A stretch of 19,173 nt of DNA from Acidobacteriaceae bacterium (GCA_030042915.1 JASHYS010000421.1:1-19173), one strand, 5' to 3'. Positions 7,832-17,000 are shown, counted from the stretch's first letter. The notes: generated by a model not told the origin, from the letters alone. A program made the numbers and translations.

Positions 7832-8080
7832 GGTAGCCAATAGCTAGTAGGGAGGCCGGAAGCTAAGGGCAGGGTGTCAGACCGCATAAGACGCCGTAAG
7901 ACCACCGTGTAAGACGCGGTAAGACGTTGCAAGACGTCAGATTGGGCCGTAAGACGAGGCGTAGGACATTGCCAGACGCAGTAAAACGGAACGCTCGGCA
8001 ACGCGAAACCGTTTCGCGCGGCGGATCCGGCTAACCCGCGGGGCCGAGTCCTTTGTCCCTAGTCCCTCAGTCCCCGCCTT
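7759..8080. other. 322 bp repeat-filled region between convergent genes
   Basis: No gene is supported. The region is almost wholly short degenerate direct repeats. GGGACTGA-type octamers occupy the left end, GTAGCC-type units follow, a TAAGACG decamer array lies at 7877-7989, and the inverted copy of the GGGACT element sits at the right end next to trpE. A perfect inverted repeat, CGCGAAAC (8002-8009) and GTTTCGCG (8011-8018), lies between the array and trpE. Confidence 0.6.
7877..7989 (+). repeat. degenerate decamer array, TAAGACGNNG type, about 11 units
   Basis: Units begin at 7877, 7887, 7897, 7910, 7920, 7930, 7937, 7950, 7962, 7972 and 7982. Most read TAAGACGNNG or a one- to three-base variant (TCAGACCGCA, TAAGACGCCG, TAAGACGCGG, TAAGACGTTG, TAGGACATTG, CCAGACGCAG). 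Spacing is mostly 10 bases, with a few units of 7, 12 or 13. The AGAC core is kept in most units while the last bases vary. There are no unique spacers of constant length, so it is not a CRISPR array. Confidence 0.65.
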
Positions 8081-8083
8081 TCA
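8051..8083 (-). repeat. stop-codon-abutting repeat, copy 3 (after trpE)
   Basis: Read on the minus strand, the element begins with the trpE stop TGA (8083-8081) and continues AAGGCGGGGACTGAGGGACT, then AGGGACAAAGG. This matches the GGGACTGAGGGACT part of copy 2 and the TGA-AAGGC-GGGA beginning of copy 1. Copies 2 and 3 therefore face each other as an imperfect inverted pair between the convergent genes. Confidence 0.6.
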
Positions 8084-9622
8084 CATCTGCCGCGCGCGCT
8101 CAATGGCGCGGATGACGGCCTGCGCCTTGTTGATCGACTCCTGGTACTCGCGCTCGGGAACGGAATCGGCGACGATGCCGGCGCCGGCCTGCAAATAGCC
8201 TTTGCCGCCGATGGCCAGCATGGAACGGATGGCGATGCAGGAGTCGAGGTTGCCCGAAAAGTCAGCGTAGAGCACCGTTCCGCCATAGGCGCCGCGCCGC
8301 GCCGGTTCCAGCTCTTCAATAATCTCCATGGCCCGCACTTTGGGCGCGCCCGAGAGCGTGCCGGCAGGGAAGCAGGCGCGCAGGGCGTCGACGGCGGTGA
8401 GTTCAGGGCGCAGCCGGCCTTCGATGGAACTGACGATGTGCATCACGTGCGAGTAGCGTTCCACGAACATCAGCCTGTCGACCTTGACGCTGCCAAAGCG
8501 GCTCACGCGGCCTACGTCGTTGCGGCCCAGGTCGACCAGCATCACGTGCTCGGCGCGCTCCTTTTCGTCGTGGATCATCTCTTCGGCCAGAGCCTGGTCC
8601 TCGGCCTCGCTTTCCCCACGCGGATGCGTGCCGGCGATGGGACGGTATTCGACCTTGCCCTCGTGCACGCGGACCAGCAACTCGGGCGACGACCCTGAAA
8701 GCTCCACTTTTCTTGACTTCTTGGATGAGAGACGTGCGCTTGCGCCCAGCGGGGCTTCGGGATCGAAGCGCAGAAAGAACATGTAGGGGCTGGGATTCAC
8801 GGTGCGCAGCGCGCGGTAGACCTGAAACGCGTCCACGCCCGGCTCGACATCGAATCGCTGCGACATCACCACCTGAAAAGCATCGCCGGCGCGAATGTAT
8901 TCCTTGGTACGCTCCACCGCGGCCTCGAAGGCCTTTTTCGCGATGCGGTGATGCACGCGCAGCTTGCCCAGGTGCCGCGGTTTGCGCCGATTCAAATCGG
9001 GCAGCGGTGCTGCCAGCCGTTTCTCCAGCCGGGCGAGGCGCTTGACGGCCCGATCATAAGCTGCCGCCGGCTTTTCGCGCGAAACGTCGGCCGTAACCAC
9101 CAGCCAGATCTCTTTGCGCACATGGTCGAAGGCGAGCACTTCGTCGAAGAAGAGCAGGCAGGCATCGGGAACGCCGAGCTCATCCTTGGCCAGCGAGGGC
9201 AGGCGCTCAATCTGGCGCACGGCGTCGTAGGCGAAATAGCCCACGGCGCCGGCGGTGAACGGAGGCAGCCCCGGCAGGCGCGCAGGCTTGTGGCCGCCGA
9301 GCGCGTCACGCAGGACGGCGAAGATGTCGCCTTCCATGTGGGTGGTCCTTCGGCCCTCGGTGATAGCAATTTGCCGGCCATGCGCCACGACGCGCTTGAA
9401 TGGGTTGAGGCCGATGAAGGTATAGCGCCCCAACTGCTCGCCGCCCTCGACAGATTCAAGGAGAAAGCACTCGCGCTCCGGCCAGGCCGCGCGCAGGAAG
9501 GCCGAAACCGGTGTTTCCAGGTCGGCAAGCAGGGTGCGGTAAACGGGCACTAGCGTGTGCGTCCGGGCCAGGGCCAGGAACTCCGTGCGGCTGGGGTGGG
9601 CAGGTTGGGAAGAGGCGACCAC
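8081..9622 (-). CDS. trpE: anthranilate synthase component I
   Basis: A 513-residue enzyme making anthranilate from chorismate with ammonia delivered by the TrpG subunit, the first committed step of tryptophan synthesis. The N-terminal regulatory domain has LLESVEG (54-60) and RYTFIG (66-71), the region that binds feedback tryptophan in the family. The chorismate-binding domain (about 225-505) shows NPSPYMFFLRF, GSSPELLVRV (310-319), PIAGTHPRGE (328-337), LVDLGRNDVGRVS (362-374), FPAGTLSGAPKVRAMEIIEE (418-437) and AGAGIVADSVPE (479-490). These favour TrpE over PabB. The start is a GTG at 9622 with an in-frame TAG two codons upstream and a weak ribosome binding site. An apparent extra stretch of about 15-19 residues (288-306) precedes the GSSPE motif. 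The gene faces trpG instead of sharing its operon, and I found no tryptophan-rich leader peptide upstream. Confidence 0.95.
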   Translation of the reverse strand: MVASSQPAHPSRTEFLALARTHTLVPVYRTLLADLETPVSAFLRAAWPERECFLLESVEGGEQLGRYTFIGLNPFKRVVAHGRQIAITEGRRTTHMEGDIFAVLRDALGGHKPARLPGLPPFTAGAVGYFAYDAVRQIERLPSLAKDELGVPDACLLFFDEVLAFDHVRKEIWLVVTADVSREKPAAAYDRAVKRLARLEKRLAAPLPDLNRRKPRHLGKLRVHHRIAKKAFEAAVERTKEYIRAGDAFQVVMSQRFDVEPGVDAFQVYRALRTVNPSPYMFFLRFDPEAPLGASARLSSKKSRKVELSGSSPELLVRVHEGKVEYRPIAGTHPRGESEAEDQALAEEMIHDEKERAEHVMLVDLGRNDVGRVSRFGSVKVDRLMFVERYSHVMHIVSSIEGRLRPELTAVDALRACFPAGTLSGAPKVRAMEIIEELEPARRGAYGGTVLYADFSGNLDSCIAIRSMLAIGGKGYLQAGAGIVADSVPEREYQESINKAQAVIRAIERARQM

Positions 9623-9971
9623 AGCCTAAGTGTAACTGTTGGTGCAAACTGGACCTCGCGCAGGGGGGCCTGGAAGCGGAGCGGCCGGTGGACGCGAATG
9701 TCCGGCATGGGAAGGGGTAAAGATCGTGATTCCCCGGCTCCGCCTAACACTACCTGGGCTTGACGCAGGCAGTTGTCCAGCCTAGACTCACTGAGGTTTG
9801 AGTCGGCCGGAAGGCCGCGGCAAGCCTTGCGCAGCCGGCGAGGCGCAGGCTGAGGCTCGAGAGGCTGAGGCGAAAAGCGGAAAGCCGGCGGAGGGGGCCG
9901 CGGCGTCTATCCCATTGAAGTTCCGGCAGTTTTCGCTGATTGGGATCGAGTAGCGGAGGATGGAGAGCAAC
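9623..9971. other. 349 bp divergent intergenic region between trpE and glutamate dehydrogenase
   Basis: It must hold the trpE promoter (leftward) and the dehydrogenase promoter (rightward; see 9760-9788). Small inverted repeats are visible: GACTCA (9785-9790) with TGAGTC (9799-9804), and CGGCC-GGAA-GGCCG (9804-9817), a 5 bp stem with a GNRA-type loop just downstream of the proposed start. The stretch 9830-9900 is rich in GGCTGAGGC-like repeats. No coding region or known riboswitch is recognised. Confidence 0.5.
9760..9788 (+). promoter_or_regulatory. sigma-70-like promoter upstream of glutamate dehydrogenase
   Basis: TTGACG (9760-9765) and TAGACT (9783-9788) are separated by exactly 17 bases, matching the consensus at five and four of six positions. 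Transcription would start near 9795, giving a leader of about 175 bases before the gene start at 9972. Confidence 0.5.
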
Positions 9972-11249
9972 ATGGCAACGCGCACAACCAACGTGACACT
10001 GGACCAGGAAATCAACCCCTGGGAGGCGCAGAGCGCGCGCTTCGATTTTGCCGCGCGCAAGCTGAATCTGGATGAGGGCTTGTGGAAGGTGCTGCGCTCG
10101 CCGTCGCGGGAGGTCATCGTGCACTTTCCGGTGACGCTCGACAACGGGATGATCGACATGTTCACGGGCTTCCGCGTGCAGCACTCCATGGCGCGCGGGC
10201 CGTGCAAGGGCGGCATTCGCTTTGCCCCCGACGTGACCCTCGACGAGGTGCGCGCGCTGGCCAGTTGGATGACGTGGAAGTGCGCGGTGGTGAATATTCC
10301 CTTTGGCGGGGCCAAGGGCGGCATCATCTGCGATCCCAAAAACATGAGCCGCGGCGAGCTGGAGCGGCTCACCCGCCGCTACACGTCGGAGATTATCGAG
10401 TTCATTGGGCCGGAGAAGGATGTTCCCGCGCCCGATGTGAACACCAACGAGCAAACCATGGCGTGGATCATGGATACCTATTCCATGCACATGCGGCAGA
10501 CGGTGACCAGCGTGGTGACAGGTAAGCCGCTGAACATTGGCGGCTCGCGCGGCCGCATTGAGGCCACGGGACGCGGTGTGATGGTGGTGTGCGACGAGAG
10601 CCTGCGCTATCTGAACGTTCCGCTTGACGGCTGCCGGGTGATCATTCAAGGGTTCGGCAACGTGGGATCGAACGCGGCGCGGCTGATGCAGGACGCAGGT
10701 TACAAGATCATCGGCATCGCCGAGCGCGAGGGCGGGCTTTACAACCCCGCGGGCATCGACATCCATCAACTGCTGGAATACAAGTACCGCAACAACACGA
10801 TTCTCGGATTCCGCAGCGCCGAGGCCATGCCCAGCGAGGAGTTGCTGGTGAGCGAGTGCGAGATTCTGATTCCCGCGGCCACCGAAAACGTAATTACCAG
10901 CCGCAACGCCGACAAGATCAAGGCGCGCATCGTGGTGGAGGGAGCCAATGGGCCCACCACCGCCGTGGCCGACGAGATCCTGGCCGAGAAGAAGATCTTT
11001 ATCGTGCCCGATATTCTGGCCAATGCCGGCGGCGTTACCGCCAGCTACTTTGAGTGGGTGCAGGACCGCCAGGGGTACTTCTGGAAGGAAGCGGTGGTCA
11101 ACGAGCAGCTCGAAGGCATTCTGCGCGACAGCTTCGATGACGTGGTGCGCTACGCCGAGGCTCACGACGTAAACAACCGCATCGCGGCCTACATGCTGGC
11201 CATCGATCGCGTGGCCTTCACCATCAAGCAGCGCGGCATCTACGCGTAG
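9972..11249 (+). CDS. gdhA: glutamate dehydrogenase (Glu/Leu/Phe/Val dehydrogenase family)
   Basis: A 425-residue NAD(P)-dependent enzyme interconverting glutamate and 2-oxoglutarate plus ammonium, usually a cytoplasmic hexamer. The family signature [13 protein letters not shown] (106-118) carries the expected catalytic Lys115. Substrate-side lysines occur in GPCKGGIRF (Lys79) and WMTWKCAV (Lys103), with Asp155 in VPAPDVNT. The nucleotide-binding fold has GFGNVG (227-232), followed by VEGANGPTT and [15 protein letters not shown]. Length matches the 410-430-residue GudB/RocG/archaeal type, not the 450-residue E. coli type, so a rocG-like name is equally possible. ATG 9972 is preferred because GGAG lies 6 bases upstream; ATG 9960 directly abuts the GGAGG. 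Whether it uses NAD or NADP is not decided here. Confidence 0.93.
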   Translation: MATRTTNVTLDQEINPWEAQSARFDFAARKLNLDEGLWKVLRSPSREVIVHFPVTLDNGMIDMFTGFRVQHSMARGPCKGGIRFAPDVTLDEVRALASWMTWKCAVVNIPFGGAKGGIICDPKNMSRGELERLTRRYTSEIIEFIGPEKDVPAPDVNTNEQTMAWIMDTYSMHMRQTVTSVVTGKPLNIGGSRGRIEATGRGVMVVCDESLRYLNVPLDGCRVIIQGFGNVGSNAARLMQDAGYKIIGIAEREGGLYNPAGIDIHQLLEYKYRNNTILGFRSAEAMPSEELLVSECEILIPAATENVITSRNADKIKARIVVEGANGPTTAVADEILAEKKIFIVPDILANAGGVTASYFEWVQDRQGYFWKEAVVNEQLEGILRDSFDDVVRYAEAHDVNNRIAAYMLAIDRVAFTIKQRGIYA

Positions 11250-11269
11250 CGATTGCGGCCAACAGAACG

Positions 11270-11300
11270 TGGCGGGAGGAGCGGATCGCTTCTTCCGCCA
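11270..11300 (+). terminator. 13 bp hairpin after glutamate dehydrogenase
   Basis: TGGCGGGAGGAGC (11270-11282) pairs with GCTTCTTCCGCCA (11288-11300) over 13 bp with two G-U wobbles and a 5-base loop. TTCTCT follows instead of a proper T-tract. It begins 20 bases after the dehydrogenase stop and probably helps end or stabilise that transcript before the next gene at 11364. Confidence 0.5.
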
Positions 11301-11363
11301 TTCTCTGGAGAGGGCAACGGTTTCACTCATTGCGGAAGGAACCGGCCTGATAGGATCAGGACC

Positions 11364-11915
11364 ATGAAAGCGCTGAGAGCACTTCTTCCCTACGCGGGCC
11401 TTTGCCTGCCACTCATCGCCCCGTCCCGTGTACCCGCCATCCCACCTCCTGCCTGCGGCAATCTGGACGTGAGCATGGCCGTAAAGCTCGACGATTCGCA
11501 ACACGCGATTGCTCAGCCTGAGCCCGGCAAGGCGCTGATCTACTTCATCCAGGATACCGGCCAGGCGATGAACATCGCATATCCGACAACGAAAATCGGA
11601 ATTGATGGAACGTGGGTGGGTGCCAACAAGAAGGATTCATGGTTCGCCGTCGCGGTCGATCCGGGCGAGCACCATCTGTGCGCGCAAATTCAATCTTCCT
11701 TTGCGCCGGCCGAATCGGAGTTGGCCCACCTTACGGTTGAAGCAGGGAACGTCTATTACTTCCGTACCAGGATCATTTTTGCGGAAAGGACGGCCGAGTA
11801 CTTCAGCCTGGCCCCAGTCGACAGCGATGAGGCCGCGTTCATGATCTCTTCTTTTCCGCAAGCCACCGCCCGCGTCAGAAAAGGCACGACCACAAATGGC
11901 TGGCGCCCGAATTAA
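11364..11915 (+). CDS. secreted DUF2846-like protein
   Basis: A 183-residue protein with an N-terminal signal peptide (MKALRALLPYAGLCLPLIAP, residues 1-20 and a little beyond). The mature part follows the pattern of DUF2846 proteins as I recall it: GKALIYFIQD, KIGIDGTWVGANKKDSWFAV, VDPGEHHLCAQIQ, then GNVYYFRTRI and a C-terminal segment ending SSFPQATARV. The function of that family is not known; members are usually exported and beta-rich. The frame is open to an ATG at 11253, but ATG 11364 has AGGA 6 bases upstream and begins the signal peptide. A strong hairpin separates it from the dehydrogenase gene. pgsA follows at once on the same strand, so co-transcription with pgsA is possible. Confidence 0.78.
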   Translation: MKALRALLPYAGLCLPLIAPSRVPAIPPPACGNLDVSMAVKLDDSQHAIAQPEPGKALIYFIQDTGQAMNIAYPTTKIGIDGTWVGANKKDSWFAVAVDPGEHHLCAQIQSSFAPAESELAHLTVEAGNVYYFRTRIIFAERTAEYFSLAPVDSDEAAFMISSFPQATARVRKGTTTNGWRPN

Positions 11916-11986
11916 CACGCCTCTTTGATTCCGGTGCAATAATGGAGTCACGCCGCCAGAGACCAGCGATGCGCGGCGCGATCCGG

Positions 11987-12628
11987 ATGAACCTTCCCAA
12001 CTCCATCACGATGACCCGGATCATCATGATCCCCCTCTTCCTGTGGATTCTCTCGCCTCATTTTCCCTGGCAGGCATCGGGCGGCACGCAGGAGATTCTG
12101 GCATCGCTCCTGTTTGTTCTGGCGTCAATCACCGACGGCCTGGACGGATATCTCGCCCGCAGGCACGGCCAGATCACCACCATCGGGATGTTGCTCGATC
12201 CGCTGGCCGACAAAATCATGGTCGCGGCGGCGTTCATCGCGCTGGTGGCCTACAATCCGCAGGTTGTCAAGGTGTGGATTGTCGTGGTCATCATCGGCCG
12301 CGAGTTCCTCATCTCCGGACTGCGCTCCATTGCCTCGTCAGAGGGGTTCACCATCACCGCCAGCGAGCTGGGCAAGCTGAAGACCGTGGCGCAGATTGTT
12401 TCGGTGGCGTCGGCTATCCTGGCGCACCGCTGGCACGATTGGAATTTCGGCGTAGTGGTGGTTCCGGTGTACTGGTATGCTGTCGCCGCCATTTACTTCA
12501 CGGTGCTGGTTTCAACTATCTCGGCCGTGGATTACTTCGTCGGCTTCTGGCGCCAGATCGATCACGCCGCCAAAGACCGGCGCAAGGCCGCCGTGCTTTC
12601 GCGCGGCAAGTCCGTCACGATCAGGTGA
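11987..12628 (+). CDS. pgsA: CDP-diacylglycerol-glycerol-3-phosphate 3-phosphatidyltransferase
   Basis: A 213-residue inner-membrane enzyme making phosphatidylglycerophosphate, the precursor of phosphatidylglycerol and cardiolipin. The CDP-alcohol phosphatidyltransferase motif is complete: DGLDGYLAR, eight residues, then GMLLDPLAD, which supplies all four metal- and substrate-binding aspartates (pattern DxxDGxxAR...GxxxDxxxD). Several hydrophobic helices flank it. The start is uncertain: the frame is open from ATG 11942 and also has ATG 11969. ATG 11987 is chosen because MNLPNSITMTRIIMIP lines up with the usual N-terminus of PgsA; none of the three has a good ribosome binding site. The gene converges with the TolC-like gene, with stop codons only 16 bp apart. 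Confidence 0.92.
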   Translation: MNLPNSITMTRIIMIPLFLWILSPHFPWQASGGTQEILASLLFVLASITDGLDGYLARRHGQITTIGMLLDPLADKIMVAAAFIALVAYNPQVVKVWIVVVIIGREFLISGLRSIASSEGFTITASELGKLKTVAQIVSVASAILAHRWHDWNFGVVVVPVYWYAVAAIYFTVLVSTISAVDYFVGFWRQIDHAAKDRRKAAVLSRGKSVTIR

Positions 12629-12630
12629 TC

Positions 12631-12649
12631 GCCGGCCACCGGCTTTATT
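12631..12649 (+). terminator. small GC hairpin at the pgsA/TolC convergence
   Basis: GCCGG (12631-12635) and CCGGC (12639-12643) form a 5 bp stem with a 3-base loop, followed by TTTATT. It begins 3 bases after the pgsA stop and overlaps the end of the opposing efflux gene. It is a weak terminator candidate for pgsA. Confidence 0.35.
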
Positions 12650-14093
12650 GCCCAATTTCATACCGCATTACCGCCAGCGCTGTCTGGTAGGAATAGCGCG
12701 CATTGGTGTTGGCGATTTCGGCCTGCGTCTGGTTGAGTTGCGCCTCGGTCAGGTCAACAATGCCGCTCAGGCCATATTTGTAGCGCGCCGTGGCCAGGTC
12801 GAGCGCCACGTTCGCCTGGTCGAGCAACTGCTGGGTCACGGTAATCCGCTGGTAAGCTGTCTGCGCATTCAGAACGGCGGTGCGCACGTCGCGCGCGATG
12901 GTATCACGCAGGTTGCGCACGTTTTCCTGCGCCGCCTGGGCGCGCAGCTTCGCTTCCTTTTCCTCCGCGTTATAGAGAAATCCATTGAAAACCGGAATGC
13001 TGATATTTGCGCCCGCAGTGCCATACCACGACGATTCGATCTGGTCGGCGCGCACGGGTGTGCCGCCCACAGCGCCGAGGGCGGAGAAGGTGGGCATCCA
13101 AAGGTCTCGCTGCGCGGTGCTGAATTGGCGCGCGGCGATGAACTGATCGTTCAGCGAGGCCAGATCGGGGCGCGCCGCAAAGGCGGCCTGGACCAGTGTT
13201 TCGGCGTTGTCAGGGACTGGAGCCGGATTGCCGCCGCTTTCATCGACAAGGCGATAGGGCGTGTCCTGGTCGGAGCCAAGCACGTTGTTAAGTGCGGCGA
13301 TTGCAGTTTGTTGGTTGTTCTGCGCGTCCAGCACCAGGAGTTGCGCTTGCGAGAGTTGCACGTTGGCGAAACTCAGGTCGAGATCGGAGCGAATTTTTGA
13401 CTTGGTGAGCGCGCCCACCTGGTCGGCTGTCGCCTGGCGCTGGTCGACCGTCTCCTGCGCCACTTTCAGCACCGCCTGCGCAGTCAGCGCCTGGTAGAAG
13501 GCCTGATCGACAGCGAGAGTGATGTCGAGCTCCGTGGCGCGCTCGCTTTCGAGCTGCGCCTTGGCGTTGGATTGTGCGCTGAGCACCAGGTTGTGCGTGC
13601 GCCCGAAATCGGTAATTAACTGGCTCACGCTCAGGCCGCCCGCGGCGCGATTGTAGATGGAGGGATTGCTCAATGCGCCGGCGGTGATGCGGCTGTTGGC
13701 ATGCGCATCGACGGCTGTCAGGTCGCCCACGGCAGTGGGCAATTCGGCCGAACGGGCTTCGCGCGCGACCTGCCCGGCAGCCAGCGCAATCAGCCGCGCC
13801 ACGCTGATGTTCGGGTTGGTCTTGATCGCGATCTGTTCGGCCTGCTCAATGGTGAGATTGGGTCCGGGCGGCAGAGCGTTTTGGGCGCCCGGCGGCTGCA
13901 TTTGGGACGGCTGGCTCGCTGTCGGGAGCTGGGACGGGGGCGTATTCTGCACGATTGCTAGAGGCAAGTGTGCCGCCGGAGCGTTGGGCAGTGGCTGGTT
14001 CTGCGCGCAAGATGCTCCTGCGCAAGCAAGCGACGAAGCGAAAAGAAGAGCGGCTGCCGAGGGGCGCGGCCGCGACCGAATCCAGTTAAGCAT
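12645..14093 (-). CDS. TolC-family outer-membrane efflux channel
   Basis: A 482-residue outer-membrane factor that should form the trimeric exit duct for the RND pump encoded just upstream. It has a signal peptide (MLNWIRSRPRPSAAALLFAS, cleavage near CAGASCA). A Pro/Gln-rich linker precedes two repeats of the outer-membrane efflux domain, with long helical stretches rich in Ala, Gln, Asn and Leu. Typical family pieces include LTIEQAEQIAIKTNPNISVA near the start and ARYKYGLSGIVDLTEAQLNQ near the end. The ATG at 14093 overlaps the end of the pump gene by 8 bases (ATGCTTAA), implying translational coupling. The longer frame from 14138 lies entirely within the pump gene and lacks a signal peptide at its start. 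The transported substrate is unknown. Confidence 0.92.
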   Translation of the reverse strand: MLNWIRSRPRPSAAALLFASSLACAGASCAQNQPLPNAPAAHLPLAIVQNTPPSQLPTASQPSQMQPPGAQNALPPGPNLTIEQAEQIAIKTNPNISVARLIALAAGQVAREARSAELPTAVGDLTAVDAHANSRITAGALSNPSIYNRAAGGLSVSQLITDFGRTHNLVLSAQSNAKAQLESERATELDITLAVDQAFYQALTAQAVLKVAQETVDQRQATADQVGALTKSKIRSDLDLSFANVQLSQAQLLVLDAQNNQQTAIAALNNVLGSDQDTPYRLVDESGGNPAPVPDNAETLVQAAFAARPDLASLNDQFIAARQFSTAQRDLWMPTFSALGAVGGTPVRADQIESSWYGTAGANISIPVFNGFLYNAEEKEAKLRAQAAQENVRNLRDTIARDVRTAVLNAQTAYQRITVTQQLLDQANVALDLATARYKYGLSGIVDLTEAQLNQTQAEIANTNARYSYQTALAVMRYEIGQ

Positions 14094-17000
14094 GTTGCTC
14101 ACTTTCCGCGGCGGCTGCATTGCCTTCGCGCCGGCCATGAATGATCAGGTAAACAGCGGGAACCAGAAAGACAGTGACGGCGACCGAGGCGGCGAGGCCG
14201 CCGATGACTGCGCGTGCCAGCGGCGCGTACTGCTCGCTGCCGGCTTCAAGGCCGATGGCCATGGGAATCATGCCCAGCAGCGTGGCCAGTGAGGTCATGA
14301 GGATGGGGCGCAGGCGAATCTTGCAGGAGTGCACGACCGCCTCAAGCAGCGGCTGGCCCTGGGCGTGCAAAATCCCGGCGAACTCGACAATGAGAATGCT
14401 GTTCGAGACCACAATGCCGGTCATCATGATGACGCCCATCAGCGACATGATGTTCAACGTGGCGCCGGTGAAAAGAAGAATGACGACCACGCCCACCAGT
14501 CCCGGCGGAATGGCCATGAGAATGATGAAGGGATCGATGAACGAGCGGAATTGCGCCATCAGGATGAGGTAGACCATGAGAACTGCGACCACCAGCCCCA
14601 GGCCGAAATCCTTGAAGGCCTGGTTCATGTTCACAGCGGCGCCGCGTACGTTGAGAACCGTATTGCGATCGGTCCTGGTGTCTTTCAGCAGCTTGTTGAC
14701 GCGGGCGCCCACGCCTTCAAGCGCTTCGGTTTTTGTCGCCACATAAATGTCGATCACTCGGCGAATTTGGTAGTGATCGACCTCGGTCGGCGTGTTGATC
14801 AACCGAATGTCGGCCACCGAGCTGAGCGGTGTATAACCCGAGGCGTGATCGCCGGCCACAAAATTCGCAGGCATCTCGGATGCCGTGCGGCCTTCTTCTT
14901 CGGGGCTGTATCCGGCCGGGTGTTCGCCGCGCAGGGGAATGTTTTCGAAGTCCTCCATCGACATGTGATTGAGCCAGCGATTTTCGTATTGCACCGTGAC
15001 CATGTAGTTGTTGCCGCTTTGGGGATCGATCCAGTAACTGGGCGCGATCTGCCCATCTGAGGTCATCGCGGTGATCACGTTGTCCACCACATCCTGCGCG
15101 GAAAGGCCGATCAGGCTGGCCTTCTCGCGATCAATGTTCAGCAGGATGCCGGGATAATCGAGATCCTGGGGAATGTAGACGCTGCTCACGCCGGGCATGG
15201 TCTGGATCTTCGCGGCCAGATTCTGTGCGAGGTTGAACGCGCTGCGCATATCGTTCGATCCGATCTGGATATCGATGGGAGCGGGCAAGCCCTGGTTGAT
15301 CACGCCGTCCACGAGCCCGCCGGCCTGGAAATAGGTGGAGAGCTCGGGCAATTGTTGCGAAAGCGCGGCTTGGACGCGGCGCATGTATTCATAGCTGCCG
15401 ATGCTGTGATCTTCAGTGAGGCTCGTCTGGACGAAGGCGGTGTCCATCGAAGCGTTGGAGGTGAAGATGGCCGAAAGATCGGGATAGACGCCGATGTTCG
15501 AAACGATCATTCCCAAATCTTTGGGCTTGACCACGCTGCGGATCACGTTCTCCACGCGGGCCATATATTGGTCGCTCACCTCAAGACGCGAGCCGCTGGG
15601 CATGCGCACGTTGATCACGAATTGGCCAGGATCGGTGCGCGGGAAGTAGGCGCGGCCGAGAAACGGAAACAACAGGAGAAGGATCAGGGCCAATCCGCCC
15701 ACCATCGCGCCCGTGGCCAGCACGGGACGCTGCAAAACGCGCAGGGCCAGCTTTTCGTAAGCATCGAGGAAAGCGTGGAAGCGCTCGTTGAAAGCAGCGA
15801 CGAAGCGCCGGAACATGGCCCCCTTATGCCCTATTACAGCCTCAGGGTTTCCCTCGCGCGACTCGCCTTGCGGGTCGAAGCGCACAAACTTTGCGCAAAA
15901 TAGCGGCACCACGGTCATGGCGAAGAAGTAGGAGGCAAAAATCGAAAACACCACGCCCAGGCCGAGCGGCGTAAAGATGTATTTGCTGATGCCGGAGAGA
16001 AACGTGACTGGAAAAAACACGATAGACGTTGTGGACGTAGCGGCCAGAACGGCCAGCGCAACTTCCATGCCGCCTTTTTCCGCGGCTGCGTGCGGAGGGC
16101 TGCCCAGCTCCATGTAGCGAAAGATGTTTTCAAGCACCACCACGGAATCGTCGATCAGGCGCGAGAACGCCAGCGCCAATCCGCCCAGAATCATGGTGTT
16201 GATGGTGCCGCCTATGGCGCGCGTGACCAGCAGGCAGACCAGCGCCGAGAGCGGAATGGAAAGCATGACCGCGAAAGTGGCGCGCGGGCTGCCGAGAAAG
16301 ATCAGGATCATTATGCCGGTCAGCAAGAGCCCGATGCTGGCTTCTTTGATGAGGTTCTTGATGGCCAGCTTGACGAAGATCGATTGATCGAAAACCACCG
16401 CCGTTTTCAGCGATTCGGGAATATCGACGAGGTGCTTGATGGCCTGCTTCATGCCGTCCACGATGGTGATGGTGTTCGAGCTGCCGCCCTGTTTGAAGAT
16501 GGGCACGTACACGCTGCGCTGCCCGTCGATGCGCACGATGTTGTATTGCAGCGCGCCCGCGTCGACAGCCTTGCCCACGTCGGCAACCAGCACCGAAGAG
16601 TTGCCCTCCGACTTGAGCGGCATCTGGTTCATCGCATTGGCGTCGGGAAACTGGCTGTTGGCGTAAATGTTGAAATCCTTCGAGCCAATGCGGACGTCGC
16701 CCGCGGGCAGAATCAGGTTGGAGCTGTTCACCGCGGTGACCACATCGTTCAGGCTCAGGTTGCGCGCCTCGAGCTTGAGCGGATCGACGTAGATCTGAAT
16801 CTGGCGGTACGTTCCACCGTAGGGCTGCGGCACTGAGGCGCCCTGCACGCTGGAGATCTGATTGCGCACCTGGAATTGCGCGTAGTCCTTGAGTTGGGTT
16901 TCGTTCAGGCCCTGTCCTTTGAGCGTGACCAGGCAGACGGGCTGCGTTGAGGCATCCATGCCCAGCACTACGGGAGGCAGCGTGCCCGGCGGCAGGCGGC

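Noticed and set aside
7877..7989. CRISPR array
   Set aside because: Units are only about 10 bases with no unique spacers and no cas genes nearby.
8002..8018. Terminator of trpE (CGCGAAAC/GTTTCGCG inverted repeat)
   Set aside because: The stem is perfect but the loop is only one to three bases and no T-tract follows, so it is kept as an inverted repeat within the intergenic description.
9623..9760. A trp leader peptide or attenuator before trpE
   Set aside because: I found no short frame with consecutive Trp codons and no terminator with a T-tract on the minus strand.
9750..11504. Minus-strand open frame of 584 codons across glutamate dehydrogenase
   Set aside because: It is antisense to a clear enzyme gene; high GC content leaves long open antisense frames. 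The product is His/Arg/Ala-rich with no domain.
12477..13400. Plus-strand frame of 307 codons
   Set aside because: It overlaps the end of pgsA and runs antisense through the TolC-like gene, with Arg-rich low-quality composition.
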